This document shows, in pieces, positions 1 through 10,612 of a stretch of 64,000 bases of DNA. The translations under genes were made by a program, and so were the position numbers. Positions within the stretch are counted from its first letter, which is position 1; the number at the start of each line of letters is the position of its first letter. Source of the DNA: Rapana venosa (Eukaryota > Mollusca > Gastropoda > Neogastropoda > Muricidae). Below the pieces are notes generated by a model. The model did not search any database, had not been told where the DNA came from, and saw only the letters and a list, made by a program, of their open reading frames with translations. The stretch covers positions 1,411,086 through 1,475,085 of the forward strand of contig CM054162.1 in assembly GCA_028751875.1 (NCBI GenBank), read 5' to 3'.

Positions 1-31
1 CTGTTTGGAAGTATGAGTACTGAGATTCATT

Positions 32-115
32 ATTAATATGTGACCCTAACGGGGCGGGGACTGAATGTAAAAAAGCACATGAGTAATATTCATTATCCTG
101 GAAAAAAAAAGAATT
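32..115 (+). mobile_element. SINE 3' tail fragment
   Basis: This stretch carries the tail signature seen at the end of the complete SINE at 19,381-19,680: a short GC-rich lead, then gatgtaaaaaagcacatgag-like sequence, a TATTCATTATCC block and an A-rich end. The tRNA head and body are missing. The same fragment recurs in the second duplication copy near 16,354. Confidence 0.55.
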
Positions 116-314
116 TATGTCTCAATTACTGACAATGTATAGAATTTCTTTTTATGACTTTATGTGGGTTTCCCTCCCTCTTTATTGTGAGAGTGCTGGG
201 TATTGCACTTATTTTTTATTATCAATGACATTCAAATTTGTATGATAATAATTAAAAAGTGTAGGTGATTGATCGTGTGCTCTGTGACTATTATATAGAT
301 TAGTATATCCCTGA

Positions 315-391
<77 letters not shown>

Positions 392-398
392 CACACAC
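315..398. repeat. CA dinucleotide microsatellite
   Basis: About 40 uninterrupted CA units with one break near the right end. The matching tract at 16,637-16,720 has exactly the same length. Open frames reading poly Cys-Val across it on the minus strand are artefacts. Confidence 0.97.
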
Positions 399-803
399 TC
401 ACATCACTCCACATTCTCTCCCCCCCCTCAATGACTGTATAGGTTTAGATTTCATCTTTTCTTTTGTTTTTCTTGTTTTTATTGTGTGAATATTGGGTAT
501 GAGTTATTTCATTATCAAATAAAAAAAAATCATATGATTTGAAACCAGTATAATCAAAAAAATGAGTGTTGCATGGTGAACGTGGTACTGATTAGGGAAT
601 TATATATTGGATTAATATCTTTGAAATACACACACAACACTCTGTCTCTGGTCTCTGTCACCTGCTCTCGTCTCTCTCACCTTTATATTTTGCTTATAGT
701 TATGGTGATCCTGAAGAAGTGGAATCATATTATATATTATCAATACTTATTGGACTTGTCCTGACGTACAATAAGGTCTTAATAGTGCCCAATTTCAAAT
801 ATC
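399..803. other. AT-rich spacer, nothing recognised
   Basis: AT-rich sequence between the CA tract and the LINE fragment, with short CTCT-rich patches. No gene, RNA or repeat signature could be supported apart from membership in the segmental duplication. Confidence 0.5.
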
Positions 804-1605
804 TTATTGTTATATCCTAGGTTCATTATTGACAACACACTCTCTATGCAAAAATTCATCACCCAGACCAGGACAGGGTCCGTGCTTCTAACAAATTACG
901 GCCGTATTAATGCAATTCGAAAGTACCTGTCACAGACGCAACATCAAAACTCGTGCATCTCTCATCCATTTACGTCTGGACTATTGCAATTCTCTGTTGG
1001 CTAGGTCTGGCCAGCATCATCTATCCACGTCCCTTCCAACGTATTCAAAACTCGCAGCTCGACTAGTCCTCAGAAAGAAAAACATCTGAGCACATTACCC
1101 CTCTCTTGCGATCTCTCCACTGGCTGCCTGTGCCACAAAGAAATAACTATAAGATCAGTACCCTCTGTTACAAATGTCTCCACAAAACAGCACCCTCCCT
1201 ACCATCTGTGAATGTCTCCACTGTACAAACCCCTTCTCGTTCCCCTTCGCTCTGCAGCATGATTCCTTGTGCTATACAAATACCTAGATTCACGCCAGTC
1301 CACGTTGGCCGCGCGCTTTCACTTTTCTGGTCCCACATCGATTTGGAATGGCCTCCCTATCTCCTTTACGCCAAAAACCTTCTGTGGACACTTTTAAATC
1401 TGGCCTCAAGACAACATTTGTTTTCAAACCTAAGAATTTCCTCCTCCTGTTTTCATTTCATAGCTAATCCCGGCTTTTCAACAGCCAAAGATTCCATCAC
1501 CTTGCAAAGTGTATCACCTGAGTGTGTGTGTGTGAGTGAGTGGTGTGTGTGTCGTTTGCATTTGGACTTGTTAGAACTAATATACTTGAGTGTGTTTTTT
1601 TAGGG
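804..1605 (+). mobile_element. CR1/L2-like LINE 3' ORF remnant (copy 1)
   Basis: Remnant of the C-terminal part of a CR1/L2-type (Jockey superfamily) reverse transcriptase ORF. An early segment reads IDNTLSMQKFITQT, followed after frameshifts by the diagnostic [10 protein letters not shown] motif near 1,112-1,141 and by [11 protein letters not shown]. The distal part reads LFWSHIDLEWPPYLL, a frameshifted form of the usual SGPLTWNDLPLSLR. It lacks the endonuclease and catalytic RT motifs and is broken by several frameshifts, so it is dead. It is the same subfamily as the fragments at 48.9, 50.0, 54.9 and 59.0 kb. A TG-rich stretch near 1,520-1,555 corresponds to the TG-rich 3'UTR seen in the other copies. 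Confidence 0.85.
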
Positions 1606-1727
1606 TTTCTTTTATTATGCTTGCTTTAGGGGGGGTTGTTGATGGGTCTATTTTGAAAAAAGGATATATCCTTTCCCCATTTTCAACTGAGGACTGTATA
1701 CATTGTTAGGTATAATTAAGGGTGTAT

Positions 1728-1800
1728 CCCAAGCGGCGCGGACTGGATGTAAAAAAGCACATGACTGTTTTATTATTATCCTCGAAATAAAAGAATTTGT
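1728..1800 (+). mobile_element. SINE 3' tail fragment
   Basis: It has the same tail signature as 32-115, with gactggatgtaaaaaagcac, an acatgactg segment, a TTATTATCC block and AAATAAAAG. No tRNA head is present. Confidence 0.5.
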
Positions 1801-2410
1801 CCATTTCATTGTCTCCTCTCTGCCTTTCCATTATCCTGGAAAAAAGAATTGTCAATTTCTGTATGATCTATTGACAATAGTGTCATCTCGTTTTTTCTCT
1901 TTTTCTCTGCGTCCCCTGTGTTCTGGTCTGTATCTAGTTTTTATTCATAGAGTTTGATTATACTAATCAGGTTTTTAAATCTTCATTTATTATAGTTAAA
2001 ATGTTTATTACAGCTTGGTTTTGAATTTTGTGTTCAGAGCATGATGTGAACAAGACACCCTAGCTTATCCATCACTCTCAATCAACTAGTTTTGAGTTCA
2101 GTTCTCTCTGGCTGAACCACCGTTCAATAACAATATCAGTATCTGACCTTCAGACTATCCAACACCCAGTTCCTTAACAAATACTTCTGCATACTCATTT
2201 TCAAGAAACAAGGTGACCGAATTTTTAGAGGGATGTGTGTGTGTGTGTGGGTATGCATCAGATCTCAGCATAAAGCCTTATCCAGATTGTTTGCAAAGGA
2301 AAAAAAGAGTTAAAAGCAATGTTCAATCTGGGGTAAAATCCCTAAAGGAAATGTATTGGAGGACAGGTTTTTCCCACACACTTGAATGACTAGAATATCA
2401 TGGAGTAGTG
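1801..2410. other. Spacer inside the duplication, nothing recognised
   Basis: Moderately AT-rich sequence. The identity with the second duplication copy stops being perfect at 2,097 inside this stretch. No coding or RNA signature was found. Confidence 0.4.
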
Positions 2411-2442
<32 letters not shown>

Positions 2443-2482
2443 TGTGTTGTGGTGTGTGGTGTGGTGTGTGTGTGTGTGTGTG
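2411..2482. repeat. TG microsatellite
   Basis: Imperfect TG tract, broken by GGTTGTG and GGTGTGG. It is repeated in the second duplication copy at 18,741-18,812. Confidence 0.9.
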
Positions 2483-2522
2483 TTTATTCATTTTATCTAG
2501 TTTACCCTCATTTCAATATCAA

Positions 2523-2635
2523 GATAATGGAATAAGCACGTATATGCTTTTTTTTACATCCAATCCCGTGTGGTATGTGATTTTATAAATTAATGTTTTA
2601 TCAGTTCCCACCGACACAACAATGCCTACAATGTG
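2523..2635 (-). mobile_element. SINE fragment, minus strand
   Basis: Reads ataatggaataagcacgtat, then TTTTACATCCAATCCCGTG and a TCAGTTCCCACCGACACA block, which is the reverse complement of the 3' half of the tRNA-derived SINE complete at 57,044-57,362. It stops where a TG microsatellite begins, so the head is lost. It is repeated at 18,845-18,960. Confidence 0.75.
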
Positions 2636-2830
2636 TGTGTGTGTGTCTGTGTGTCTGTGTGAGGTGTGTGTGTGTGTGTGGTGGTGTGTGTGTGTGTGTG
2701 TGTCTGTGTGTGTGTGTCTGTGTGGTGTACTATGAGGATATCTGTTAGAGCAGAACTTGAAAATCAGTGAAAACAAATTCCATGGTTGGCTTACTAGATG
2801 TTATTTTTTTGTTTTTTGTTTTTTGTTGGT

Positions 2831-2868
<38 letters not shown>

Positions 2869-2890
2869 GTGTGTGTGTGTGTGTGTGTTA
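2630..2890. repeat. TG microsatellite cluster
   Basis: Two imperfect TG tracts (about 2,630-2,730 and 2,830-2,890) separated by about 100 bp of unique sequence. Poly Cys-Val and Thr-His open frames across them are artefacts. Confidence 0.9.
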
Positions 2891-2979
2891 CTTACAAAAA
2901 TTGTTGGTGGGTCTGTTGGTTATGGTTGTTATTTTACTGACTGTCAACCTGTCTGAGTGTCCCAAAAGCTATAAATTAT

Positions 2980-3040
2980 TAGCTCTCTCTCTCTCTCTCC
3001 TCATTCCATCTCCTCTCCAATCTCCCTCTCTCTCATTTTA
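2980..3040. repeat. CT-rich tract at the end of the duplication
   Basis: CTCTCT run followed by pyrimidine-rich sequence. The same transition into CT repeats is found at about 19,285-19,380 in copy 2, marking the distal end of recognisable duplication. Confidence 0.8.
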
Positions 3041-4320
3041 ATGGAGCAAGTTTTGTTATAGATTTCAGCAAAAACTTTTATCCAGAACTCAATGGCCATG
3101 ACTGGATCATAATATTGAATGTTTTTGAGAGCAATGGAACTGCTTAACTCTAGTAAGAAAAAGCTGTTCATTAAAATTTTCACAAAAGAACGATAGGTTA
3201 AAGTTTTTTATGGCCGGGTTTAGGAATTGTTGTTCCTTTATTTTATTTTGAGAAGATAGAAGTCTGGATCCTCAGGACACTAATTTGTGAGGTCACCCGA
3301 CCTGTATGCACAGTGGTGATAATTTTTGACAAAATAAACATCAAACAAATAATACAGAACATTAGATAATGCGGGCAAAATTTAAGAGTGAATTCCCAAA
3401 GAAACATGAACCACACAACTGTTTGTGCACCTCAGTCAAACCTAACTAGAGATAGAGAAAGAGAGAGAGAGACAGACAGAGAGACAGAAAGTCAAAGGAC
3501 AGACAGACTAGACAGAGACACAAACATAACAGACAGGACAGACTGACAGGCAAACCGACAGACAGGCCAAACAGCCAATGGATGGACGGCGACAAAAAGA
3601 CAGAGAAACTAAAAGCAGAGACAGACCCCAGACCATCAAGATTCGTAATTAGAGATGAACCCACATAACCACATCAAAACAAGAAAAAAAAAACATTCCA
3701 AAACTAAGGAATTAGTAAGAATGATTATGTTTTAGGAAACAGTCAAGAAGGAGGCAGTTCAGAAGGTGTTACAATTCCGAAACTCTAATTTTTCAGTCTG
3801 ATCCTGCTGTCTTTGTCCTGTCTGGTCTCCTCTGTCTTAGGCTCCTCATTGACTTCAAATTAAAGCCTGCTGCTTATCAAGCCACATCAAGAGAATTGCA
3901 TTGTTTATGTTCACTAGCTTGCAAACACTCACATTCATTTCCGACACACACAAAATAAATTTCTAAAAGCACCAGAAATAGACATACTTTCTTTCCCTAA
4001 ATGCAGGGTTTATTGTTTTATAAGTATACGAATAAAACCTCCCTAGAGCCCCTAAGCTAAAGCAGTTGTCTGCCATGCAGATGTTATATTTTGCGTATTG
4101 AACTATGAACAGGCTCGTTTGCATATTCAACGTTTAGTAAATTTACTGATCCTGGTAACTCTTTTCTTCTTCACCACATGATGGTAGTGCAATGGACATC
4201 ATGATAAAGCCAGGCCTGTCCAGATGGAGAGAGACCATAGGAATGGGAAAGCTTGCTGGCTTTCAGAAATGGGCTGGGGATTTGTATTTGCAAGTTCCGT
4301 CCGTATAAAGAATATTATCT
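3041..4320. other. AT-rich region, no gene recognised
   Basis: Mostly unique AT-rich sequence. The only clear structure is a GACA-type tract at 3,455-3,640. Short open frames here have low-complexity composition and no recognisable motif. Confidence 0.5.
3455..3640. repeat. GACA/GAGA tetranucleotide-rich tract
   Basis: Degenerate tract dominated by GACAGACA with GAGA interruptions, typical of an ageing tetranucleotide microsatellite. Confidence 0.85.
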
Positions 4321-4775
4321 TCGTCATCATCTTGTAAGATTTTTCTTCTTTGATTTGCTCTTTTTTCTTACATTCTATCAATGTCTTTATTTGACTTCAT
4401 ATACCTCTTTTACCAATTTTTTTTTTAAACTTGTTTTTTGAATTCTCTTTGATTTCGTGTTTAATCTTCTTTGAAACTCTGATTCTTCGACTTCTCCTCT
4501 TTGAATTTTTTTTCTTTGAGTTAACACCTGTTTTGCAACTCTTCTTGTCTTGTTCTTGTTCTTGTTCTTCATCTTCTCTTCTTCTTCTTCCTTCTTTCTC
4601 TTCTTCTTCTTCGCAAGTCTCTTCATCTTCTTCGTAATTCTTCTTCATCGAATCATTTCTTCGCAAGTCTTCTTCTCTCTTCTTCGTAATTCCTTCTTCT
4701 TCGCATTCTCTTCATCTTCTTCGTAATTTCCTTCTTCTTCGCATTCTTTCTTCTTCTCCTTTTGCTTCTTTGCCA
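4320..4775. repeat. TTC-rich cryptic minisatellite
   Basis: Strand-asymmetric pyrimidine tract made of TTC/CTT triplets with recurring words such as CTTCTTCGCAAGTCT and CTTCTTCGTAATTC. It behaves like a degenerate minisatellite, not a pure trinucleotide repeat. It resembles the tract at 8,235-8,640. Lys/Glu-rich open frames on the minus strand are artefacts. Confidence 0.85.
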
Positions 4776-4980
4776 TTTTTTTTCTGATTTTTTTTAATCA
4801 GATATCAAATTTCATTTGATAAAGATTTTTCCCCCTCTAAATGCAAAAAAAGCATTTAGATAGATAATGAAGAATACACTATTTTAAGATCTCACCAAGT
4901 GTAGATAAATATTAACATCAGTTTTCCAAATACTTCCTTTTAACATAGTGTAAGGTCAACTTAAAGAAGGCATAAGACAG

Positions 4981-5085
4981 ATGCCTATAGCCGAGTGAAT
5001 AAAACCGTTGGGGCTTTTATTCAATTGGTCCATGTGTCATGGGTTCTAATCTTGGCGGCCCCTGATGAATTAAGGTGCAAAAATA
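4981..5085 (+). mobile_element. tRNA-derived SINE head (family C)
   Basis: A Pol III type 2 promoter is visible: an A box (TAGCCGAGTGAA, 4,988-4,999) and a B box (GGGTTCTAATC, 5,041-5,051), followed by CTTGGCGGCCCCTG. The layout and the words CCGTT, CCATGTGTC and the post-B-box GGCGGC match the copies at 43,203-43,385 and 59,610-59,770. The body normally following the head is replaced here by a long palindrome. Confidence 0.75.
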
Positions 5086-5088
5086 TCA

Positions 5089-5155
5089 AACTCCCATCTG
5101 TAGTGTGGAAGAAGCTCGACACTGTCGAGCTTCATCCACACTACAGATGGGAGTT
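5089..5155. repeat. Near-perfect palindrome, 33-bp arms
   Basis: Arms at 5,089-5,121 and 5,123-5,155 are reverse complements with a single mismatch and a one-base centre (C at 5,122). The inner stem is GCTCGACA/TGTCGAGC. An uninterrupted T run follows at about 5,161-5,171, and shorter flanking arms ATCGTTT/AAACGAT surround it. In RNA this would fold into a very stable hairpin. It could be a recent inverted duplication, a foldback element or a structured RNA end. Confidence 0.95.
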
Positions 5156-5181
5156 GATCGTTTTTTTTTTTCTTAAACGAT

Positions 5182-6190
5182 ACAGCAACACTGCAGGTGT
5201 CCTGTACTCCTAAAGCCCAACGATGCTGTATATATTAATGATAGAAAGATAGCGTACATCCCTGGTAAATCTGTCTGAATACCCATGCATAAGTCCATAT
5301 CAGCGTCATAGATCATCTTCGTCACTATTGATCTTCATGTCATCAATGAAAATCGTGCCTGGTTTTGATGACTTTGGCTGCTCTGACCCATGGTGGAAAC
5401 CTCAGTTTCAATTTTCCCTTTTAAAAAATCATTTCTGCGTCCCTGTCTTGAGTATGGTGTCCACGCCTTCTAGGTTGAAGGTTAGTCAGCAGAAGACCAC
5501 TGAGTTAAGTGGTTTTGAAGGTCACCTCCTGGGTTACAGCTAACGCAGCGGGCCTGCTGTAATGAGGCCTGACTACCGTCAGAGCAGGCTTACTGCAGTG
5601 AGTCCTGGGGATGCCAGCTCAGAACAGCACACTGAAACCTGGCGAAAGTCTGCTTGTGTGACTGTTTTTTTGCCCACCATGAAGGTAGCCACATTCCGAC
5701 TTCGAGAATGCATGCTGGGTATGTTTCGATTGTTCCGAATCCACCAAGCGCGACAGGAAGCACGGTATCTTTTAACGTGCAAGTTTGATCTTCTGCGTGT
5801 GTCGAAGAACGGAAAACACAGCACTGGCAGTCCTGCAGTTGAAGTTGACCTGGGAGATCACTAAGTTTTGTGTTACTTATTTCATCAGTATGCCACCAAG
5901 AATCCCATATTTAAGGAGCTCTTTGACTTGAAGTTGAACGGTCTTAGCCACTGAAATAAAACAATTGGGTCCATACCCAGTAATATTGTAAAGAAGACAC
6001 TGAGAAAGACAGCCATAGAACTGATGCTAACAGCAAAAACCTTGATCCTGCTCTCACATAGTGTGACATTCTCTTTCTCCTAACTTTTACTTAAACTTTC
6101 TCAAAGGTCTTCACAGAAGCAGAGTGAAAAGTCAATATGATGTGCCACTGTGTCCAAGTTGAACCCAATAACACATACCTCAAAATCTCT
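5182..6190. other. Unique sequence, no gene recognised
   Basis: Fairly balanced composition, unlike the surrounding low-complexity DNA. Two modest plus-strand open frames (5,328-5,543 and 5,562-5,864, 71 and 100 codons) exist, but neither shows a family motif and I do not call them genes. Confidence 0.4.
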
Positions 6191-6194
6191 GACT

Positions 6195-6425
6195 GCCGGC
6201 TTCTGTCTTGTTGTCCGCCTGTCTTGTCTCTGTCTGTTTTCTGTCCTCTGTACGTGTGCTTCTTCTGTCTTTTGTGTTTCTGTCTGTCTGTCTGTCCCTC
6301 TGTCTCTCTAGTCTTAGTCTCTCTCTGTCTCCACACTCCCCCATTCTTTCTCTCCCCCCCCCACCTTCTCTCTCCCTTCTCTTTCTCCCTCTCATCCCCT
6401 CCCCTCTTTCCCTCATCAGACAGAC
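6195..6425. repeat. TCTG/CT-rich pyrimidine tract
   Basis: Degenerate TCTG and TCTC repeats grading into CT-rich and C-rich sequence. All long open frames across it are low complexity. Confidence 0.85.
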
Positions 6426-7574
6426 ATAGGTAAGGGGTTTCCAGGGGTTGGAGAACACAGAGAGAAATAAAACAAGAGACACAAACACAGACACAGCACT
6501 ATGAAATAACTGCTCAACACACACAACAACATGGCCTTTAACCGCCTTTATGAAAAAGTGTCCTGAAATCCTCAAATGCAAATCAGTTCAAGCCTTCAAA
6601 ACATTTCTAGTCCATTAAAATTTTAAATATACTATCCCCTACAAGGAGCTTACAAAAAGAATAATGTATTGGTTTGGGCCAAATCTTTCAGGATAATCAG
6701 AGTAATGACACATTGGCATGTTTAAAAGGTTTTGCCATAGCCTCTGAGCTATGATGACCCTTTTAATGACACGATGTTTAATCCACAGGGGAAAATTCTG
6801 TTAGAGTGGCCTGTATCCTGGGATGTAAAGCGAAAGCATTTACATGAAAGACTAGACAGAGTGCGAGGGCCTGTTTGCAATCCGTGTTTCCTTTCTTCGT
6901 CTTCTTTTCGATTAAACTTTTGTTTTTTCGCCTTCATCTTTAATGTTCGTTTTATTTTAGTTATGACAATGGTCGATGAAATTGTCTTCATTTTTCAAAA
7001 AAAAAAGCTGTCTTTGTTGTTGCTTTGTTGCTGTTATGCTGTTGTTATTTTTTTTATCGTTCTTTTATCTTTGTAACTTTCTTCTCTTTCGTTTTTTTTC
7101 TACTTCATGCTTTCCCCTTTGGTTGTTTGTTTCTATCTGTCTGCTCTTTCTTTTGCTGTTTTTCTTTCCACGTCGCGTTTTTCTTTCTTTTGCGTTTATT
7201 TTTCTTTCGTTTATTTTATTCATTTTCCACTCTTTCTTTTTTCTTTCATTTCTTTCATTTTCTCTTATCTATGCCTTTTTTTTTTATTTCTGCTCTGCCT
7301 TTATGTCCTATCTTTCTTTATGTCCTTCTTTCTTGCTGACTTTCTTTCTTAAAGCTTTGTTGCTAAACAGTTTAATTGCTTCACATTCTTGTTTTTGTTA
7401 TACTTTTTTTTTTCAGTTGCTAGCTTTTATTAAGCAATTCTTTTAACACAATATTTTCTCATTTCTCCGTTTAATGCGCATAATGTAACTCTTCTTTAAC
7501 AAGCTAAAAACAAAATTTAAATTAGTGATATCCTATTTTCTGCCAGTCACTATTTGTACTCATTTTACTTAAAT
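6426..7574. other. AT-rich region with T-rich stretch, no gene recognised
   Basis: Unremarkable sequence to about 6,880, then strongly T-rich to about 7,440 with TTTCTTTC words. Phe/Leu/Ser-rich open frames in the T-rich part are composition artefacts. Confidence 0.5.
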
Positions 7575-7682
7575 AAGATAGAACGAAAGAAAGAAAGAAA
7601 AAAAGAAAGAAAGAGAAATTAGAGATTTATATAAAGAGAGAGACAGACAGACACAGACAGACAGGCAGACAGAGACAGATCT
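7575..7682. repeat. GAAA and CAGA microsatellites
   Basis: A short GAAA tract (about 7,583-7,615) followed by GACAGACA repeats (about 7,640-7,680). Confidence 0.85.
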
Positions 7683-8095
7683 ATTATATTTCGATTACAA
7701 AACTAAACAACCCGAATGCAGTCTCTCAAAAATTACTTGCAGTTACTGGAGTTTTCTTGCCAAACATAATAGTTACCAAAGAGTGGACTACCATTGTTGG
7801 TAATGTGTGCCATCTGCAAACCTGGTTAGAAGCATTCCTTTTCTAAATGTACTTGTAACCCATTCAATCCATTCTCTACCCTTTTTGGACGTACTGTGTA
7901 AATACTGGTGCATTAAAGTAGGCCTCATTTGTCTAGGCTCTTTTCCTATCCTCTTCGCACATCTTACCATAAAATAACACGCGTTCAGTAATATATGTTG
8001 TATCAATGTTTTTGTCCTTACACAATCCAGGCCCATTTTAAGGATATATAAACTATATCATCTGTTGAACTGATTAAGGTTCTTGAACGTGCATG
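7683..8095. other. Unique spacer, nothing recognised
   Basis: Non-repetitive AT-rich sequence without coding or RNA signatures. Confidence 0.4.
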
Positions 8096-8235
8096 TTGTG
8101 GAGAGAGAGGGGCAGACAGACAGACAGACAGACAGACAGAGACAGACAGACATACAGAGAGATACAGAGAGACCTGGTAGAGAGATGTGACCGTGGTGAC
8201 AGAAACACTCTGTGTGTGTGTGTGTGTGTCTCTAC
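8096..8235. repeat. CAGA and GT microsatellites
   Basis: GACAGACA tract at about 8,110-8,175 and a short GT tract at about 8,211-8,232. Confidence 0.85.
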
Positions 8236-8645
8236 ATGTCTTCTTCTTTGAAATGCTTCTTCTTTTACTACTCCTTCCTCGTCATCTTCTTCACAATTCT
8301 TCTTTTTCATATTTCTTCTTGATCACAAGTCTTCTTCTTCACTATTCTTCACAATACCTTTCTTTGCACTTCTTCTTTGCAAATGTTTTTCTTTGAAAAT
8401 CTTCTTCTTTGCAATTCTTCGCAATCCTTTGCAATTTTCTTCTTGCAACTCTTCTTCCTTCCTTCTTCCACTTCCATCTTCTTCTTCTTCTTCCTTCTTC
8501 TTCTTTCTTCTTCATCCTCCTCTTTCTCGCCTCCTCCTCCTCCCCCTTCTCCACCTCCTCCTCCTTCTACAGCCACCCTCCTCCTCTCCTAATAAATTGC
8601 TCTCCTTATATTATTCTTCGTCTTTATCCTATTCTTCTCAACAGT
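8236..8645. repeat. CTT-rich cryptic minisatellite
   Basis: Pyrimidine tract of CTTCTT triplets with recurring CTTCTTTGCAATTCTTC-type words, grading into CCTCCT. It is the same kind of sequence as 4,320-4,775, sharing CTTCTT[CT]GCAA cores. Confidence 0.85.
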
Positions 8646-8930
8646 AGTTGTAATCCAAGCGTTGGTCCAAAAGAAGACTAAATCCGATAATCAATAAGAT
8701 CACACGAGACAAACAAGAACAAGAGTGTACAGGTTCACCATGACTCGAAGCTGAAAGATGCGCCAGTAAAAGGAAATAAATGTCATAACATTCCATTTCC
8801 TTCCCTTGGCCTTTTAGGGGCAGACACTCAGGATAAATTCACAGCCACCGAGATGCATGGACTCAAAGCACAATATCCCCTTAAAAGGCAGCCATCCACT
8901 GGCCGCATTGCTTCACTCGGTCTCTGGACT
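8646..8930. other. Unique spacer, nothing recognised
   Basis: Short unique stretch between two pyrimidine tracts, with no supported feature. Confidence 0.35.
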
Positions 8931-8975
8931 GTCCTGTCTGTCTGTTTCTCTCTCTCTCGTCTCTCATCTCTCTCT

Positions 8976-9009
<34 letters not shown>

Positions 9010-9124
9010 TCTCTGCTCTCTCTCTCTCTCTCTGTCCTCTTCTGTATCTCTCTGTCTCTCGTCCCCCTCTCTCATCTTTCTCTCTCTCTCTGACCTCTCT
9101 GTCTCTCTGTCATCTGTCCCTGTC

Positions 9125-9165
<41 letters not shown>

Positions 9166-9415
9166 ATCTCATCTCTCTCTGTCTCTCTCTCTCTCTGTCT
9201 CTCTGTATCTCTCGATGTCTCTCTCCCCCACTCTCTTCTCTTTCTCTCTCTCTCTGACCCTCTGTCTCTCTGTCCCCTCTGTCTCTGTCAGGTCTGTCTG
9301 TCTGTCTCTCTCTCTCTCACTCTCTCTTCTCCTCTCTCTCTCTCTCTCTCACTCTCTCAGCTCTCTCTCTCTCTCTCCCTCTCCTCTTTCTCTCTTTCTC
9401 TCTCCAACACACTGC
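8931..9415. repeat. CT/TCTG microsatellite array
   Basis: Nearly 500 bp of CTCTCT interrupted by TCTG blocks and single-base variants. The Ser/Leu-rich open frames are artefacts. Confidence 0.95.
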
Positions 9416-10064
9416 CTGACCCCCACACTGCTCAGTTACAAGGGGAAGGTGTGCCTGTACATAAGCTAATGTATAGTGGACGTTCAACTACGGACGTGTA
9501 GAGCCATGGGGCGACCACACACATTATTATTTTCAAATTGCGTGTTCGCTTATTCGTTCGCTCGCACACAAACACACACAGAGTGAAGTTACAACCAAAA
9601 CTACAGTCTGTCAATGGGCATGCACTCAGTTGATCGATAGCTTGGCTGTTTCTATGGTTACACTCTCAATTCAGATCTCACCTTACCTCCCTTAATGACC
9701 CTATTTTCCTGATGACTTCTTCTACCCTGGTTACTGGTGAACAGTCACTGTGGTCTGCTAAGTGTTTGCCAATCTCGGTATTACTGATACTGTTGCCTCC
9801 TCACCTCACCTTCAAACCTATACCATCACCGAGTTGCCGGTTGGAGCACCACTGAAGATTTTGTTACCAGCTTCCGCCTTTCTTCACAGTTTTTTTTCCA
9901 ACTTTCTGCTGCAAGTCATCTCCCTCAAAGCTAGTCACTGTTACAACCTGGCACACAGCCCTAAGGCAACATCTTCTGATTTAAGTGTTGTTTTTTACAC
10001 TGCAAAATCTGAAGGAAAAAATAACGAAAACGTATTTGTGGCTGTAGGAAGATTTACTGACTTC
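9416..10064. other. Unique sequence, no gene recognised
   Basis: Non-repetitive sequence. A plus-strand open frame of 103 codons (9,762-10,073) has no recognisable domain and runs into the RTE remnant that follows. Confidence 0.4.
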
Positions 10065-10320
10065 TGTGAATAAACGAAAACTGAAGTGGTAGGGGCAGGT
10101 TACACGACCATCTGGACTGGCCAACACTGTTCTACAGGGAACAGTACAAGGGGGGAGAGGAAGAGGCAGACAGAGAAAAAGATGGGAAGACAACATCAGA
10201 GAGTGGACTGGTCTGGAGTAGAACGACCTGCTACGGAAAACTTAACACCGCTAAGTGTGGAGGAAGCTGGTTGTAACATATTTAGTGGGGACACAAGGCT
10301 CTTCTAGACTCTGGGATAGG
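10065..10320 (+). mobile_element. RTE-like LINE C-terminal remnant
   Basis: In the frame starting near 10,077 this reads the C-terminal signature of an RTE-type ORF: KLKW, SGLANTVLQGTVQGGRG and GRQRKRWEDNIREWTGLE, as in the better-preserved copy at 58,173-58,552. Here two TGG or TGC-type codons have become TAG and further stops follow, so the remnant is dead. Only about the last 80 codons of the element are present. Confidence 0.85.
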
Positions 10321-10324
10321 TGAA

Positions 10325-10535
10325 GGCATAGACAAATAGACAAACAGCCAACCAACCAACCAGCCAACAAACAAACAACTATCTAGCCAACCAACACACC
10401 AGCCATCCATCCAACCAGCCTATCATCAAAACAACAAACTAGCCAGCTAACCAGCTGATATGCTAACTAACCAACCTGCCAGCCAGCCAGCCAGCCAGCC
10501 AAGCAAACACACAGCAGTCAAACCACCAACACGCC
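10325..10535. repeat. CCAA/CCAG tetranucleotide-rich tract
   Basis: Degenerate array of CCAACCAA, CCAGCCAG and AACAAACA blocks. Confidence 0.85.
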
Positions 10536-10612
10536 ACCAACCACGCCGACCTAATGACGAAACGTATAGGAACTAAACAGAACACATGCAATAGTATCTA
10601 GTTTGGAAAGGA

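Larger units (their letters stand above)
1..3035. repeat. Segmental duplication, copy 1
   Basis: Positions 1-2,097 match 16,323-18,419 base for base at a constant offset of 16,322, including the length of the long CA microsatellite. From 2,098 on the match continues to about 3,035 but with scattered indels and substitutions. The left edge is the window edge, so the true start is unknown. The copy carries a CR1/L2-like LINE fragment, SINE tail fragments and CA/TG tracts. It is either an assembly duplication or a very recent real one; perfect identity across a microsatellite favours an assembly origin or an extremely young event. Confidence 0.95.

Noticed and set aside
4387..4666. Highly charged Lys/Glu frames resembling nuclear proteins
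   Set aside because: Minus-strand readings of a TTC-rich tract (GAA triplets).
5562..5864. 100-codon plus-strand frame as a gene
   Set aside because: Composition is acceptable but there is no family signature, and the opposite strand is open over a similar span.
9762..10073. 103-codon plus-strand frame as a gene
   Set aside because: No recognisable domain, no supporting splice or promoter signal, and it runs to the edge of an RTE remnant.
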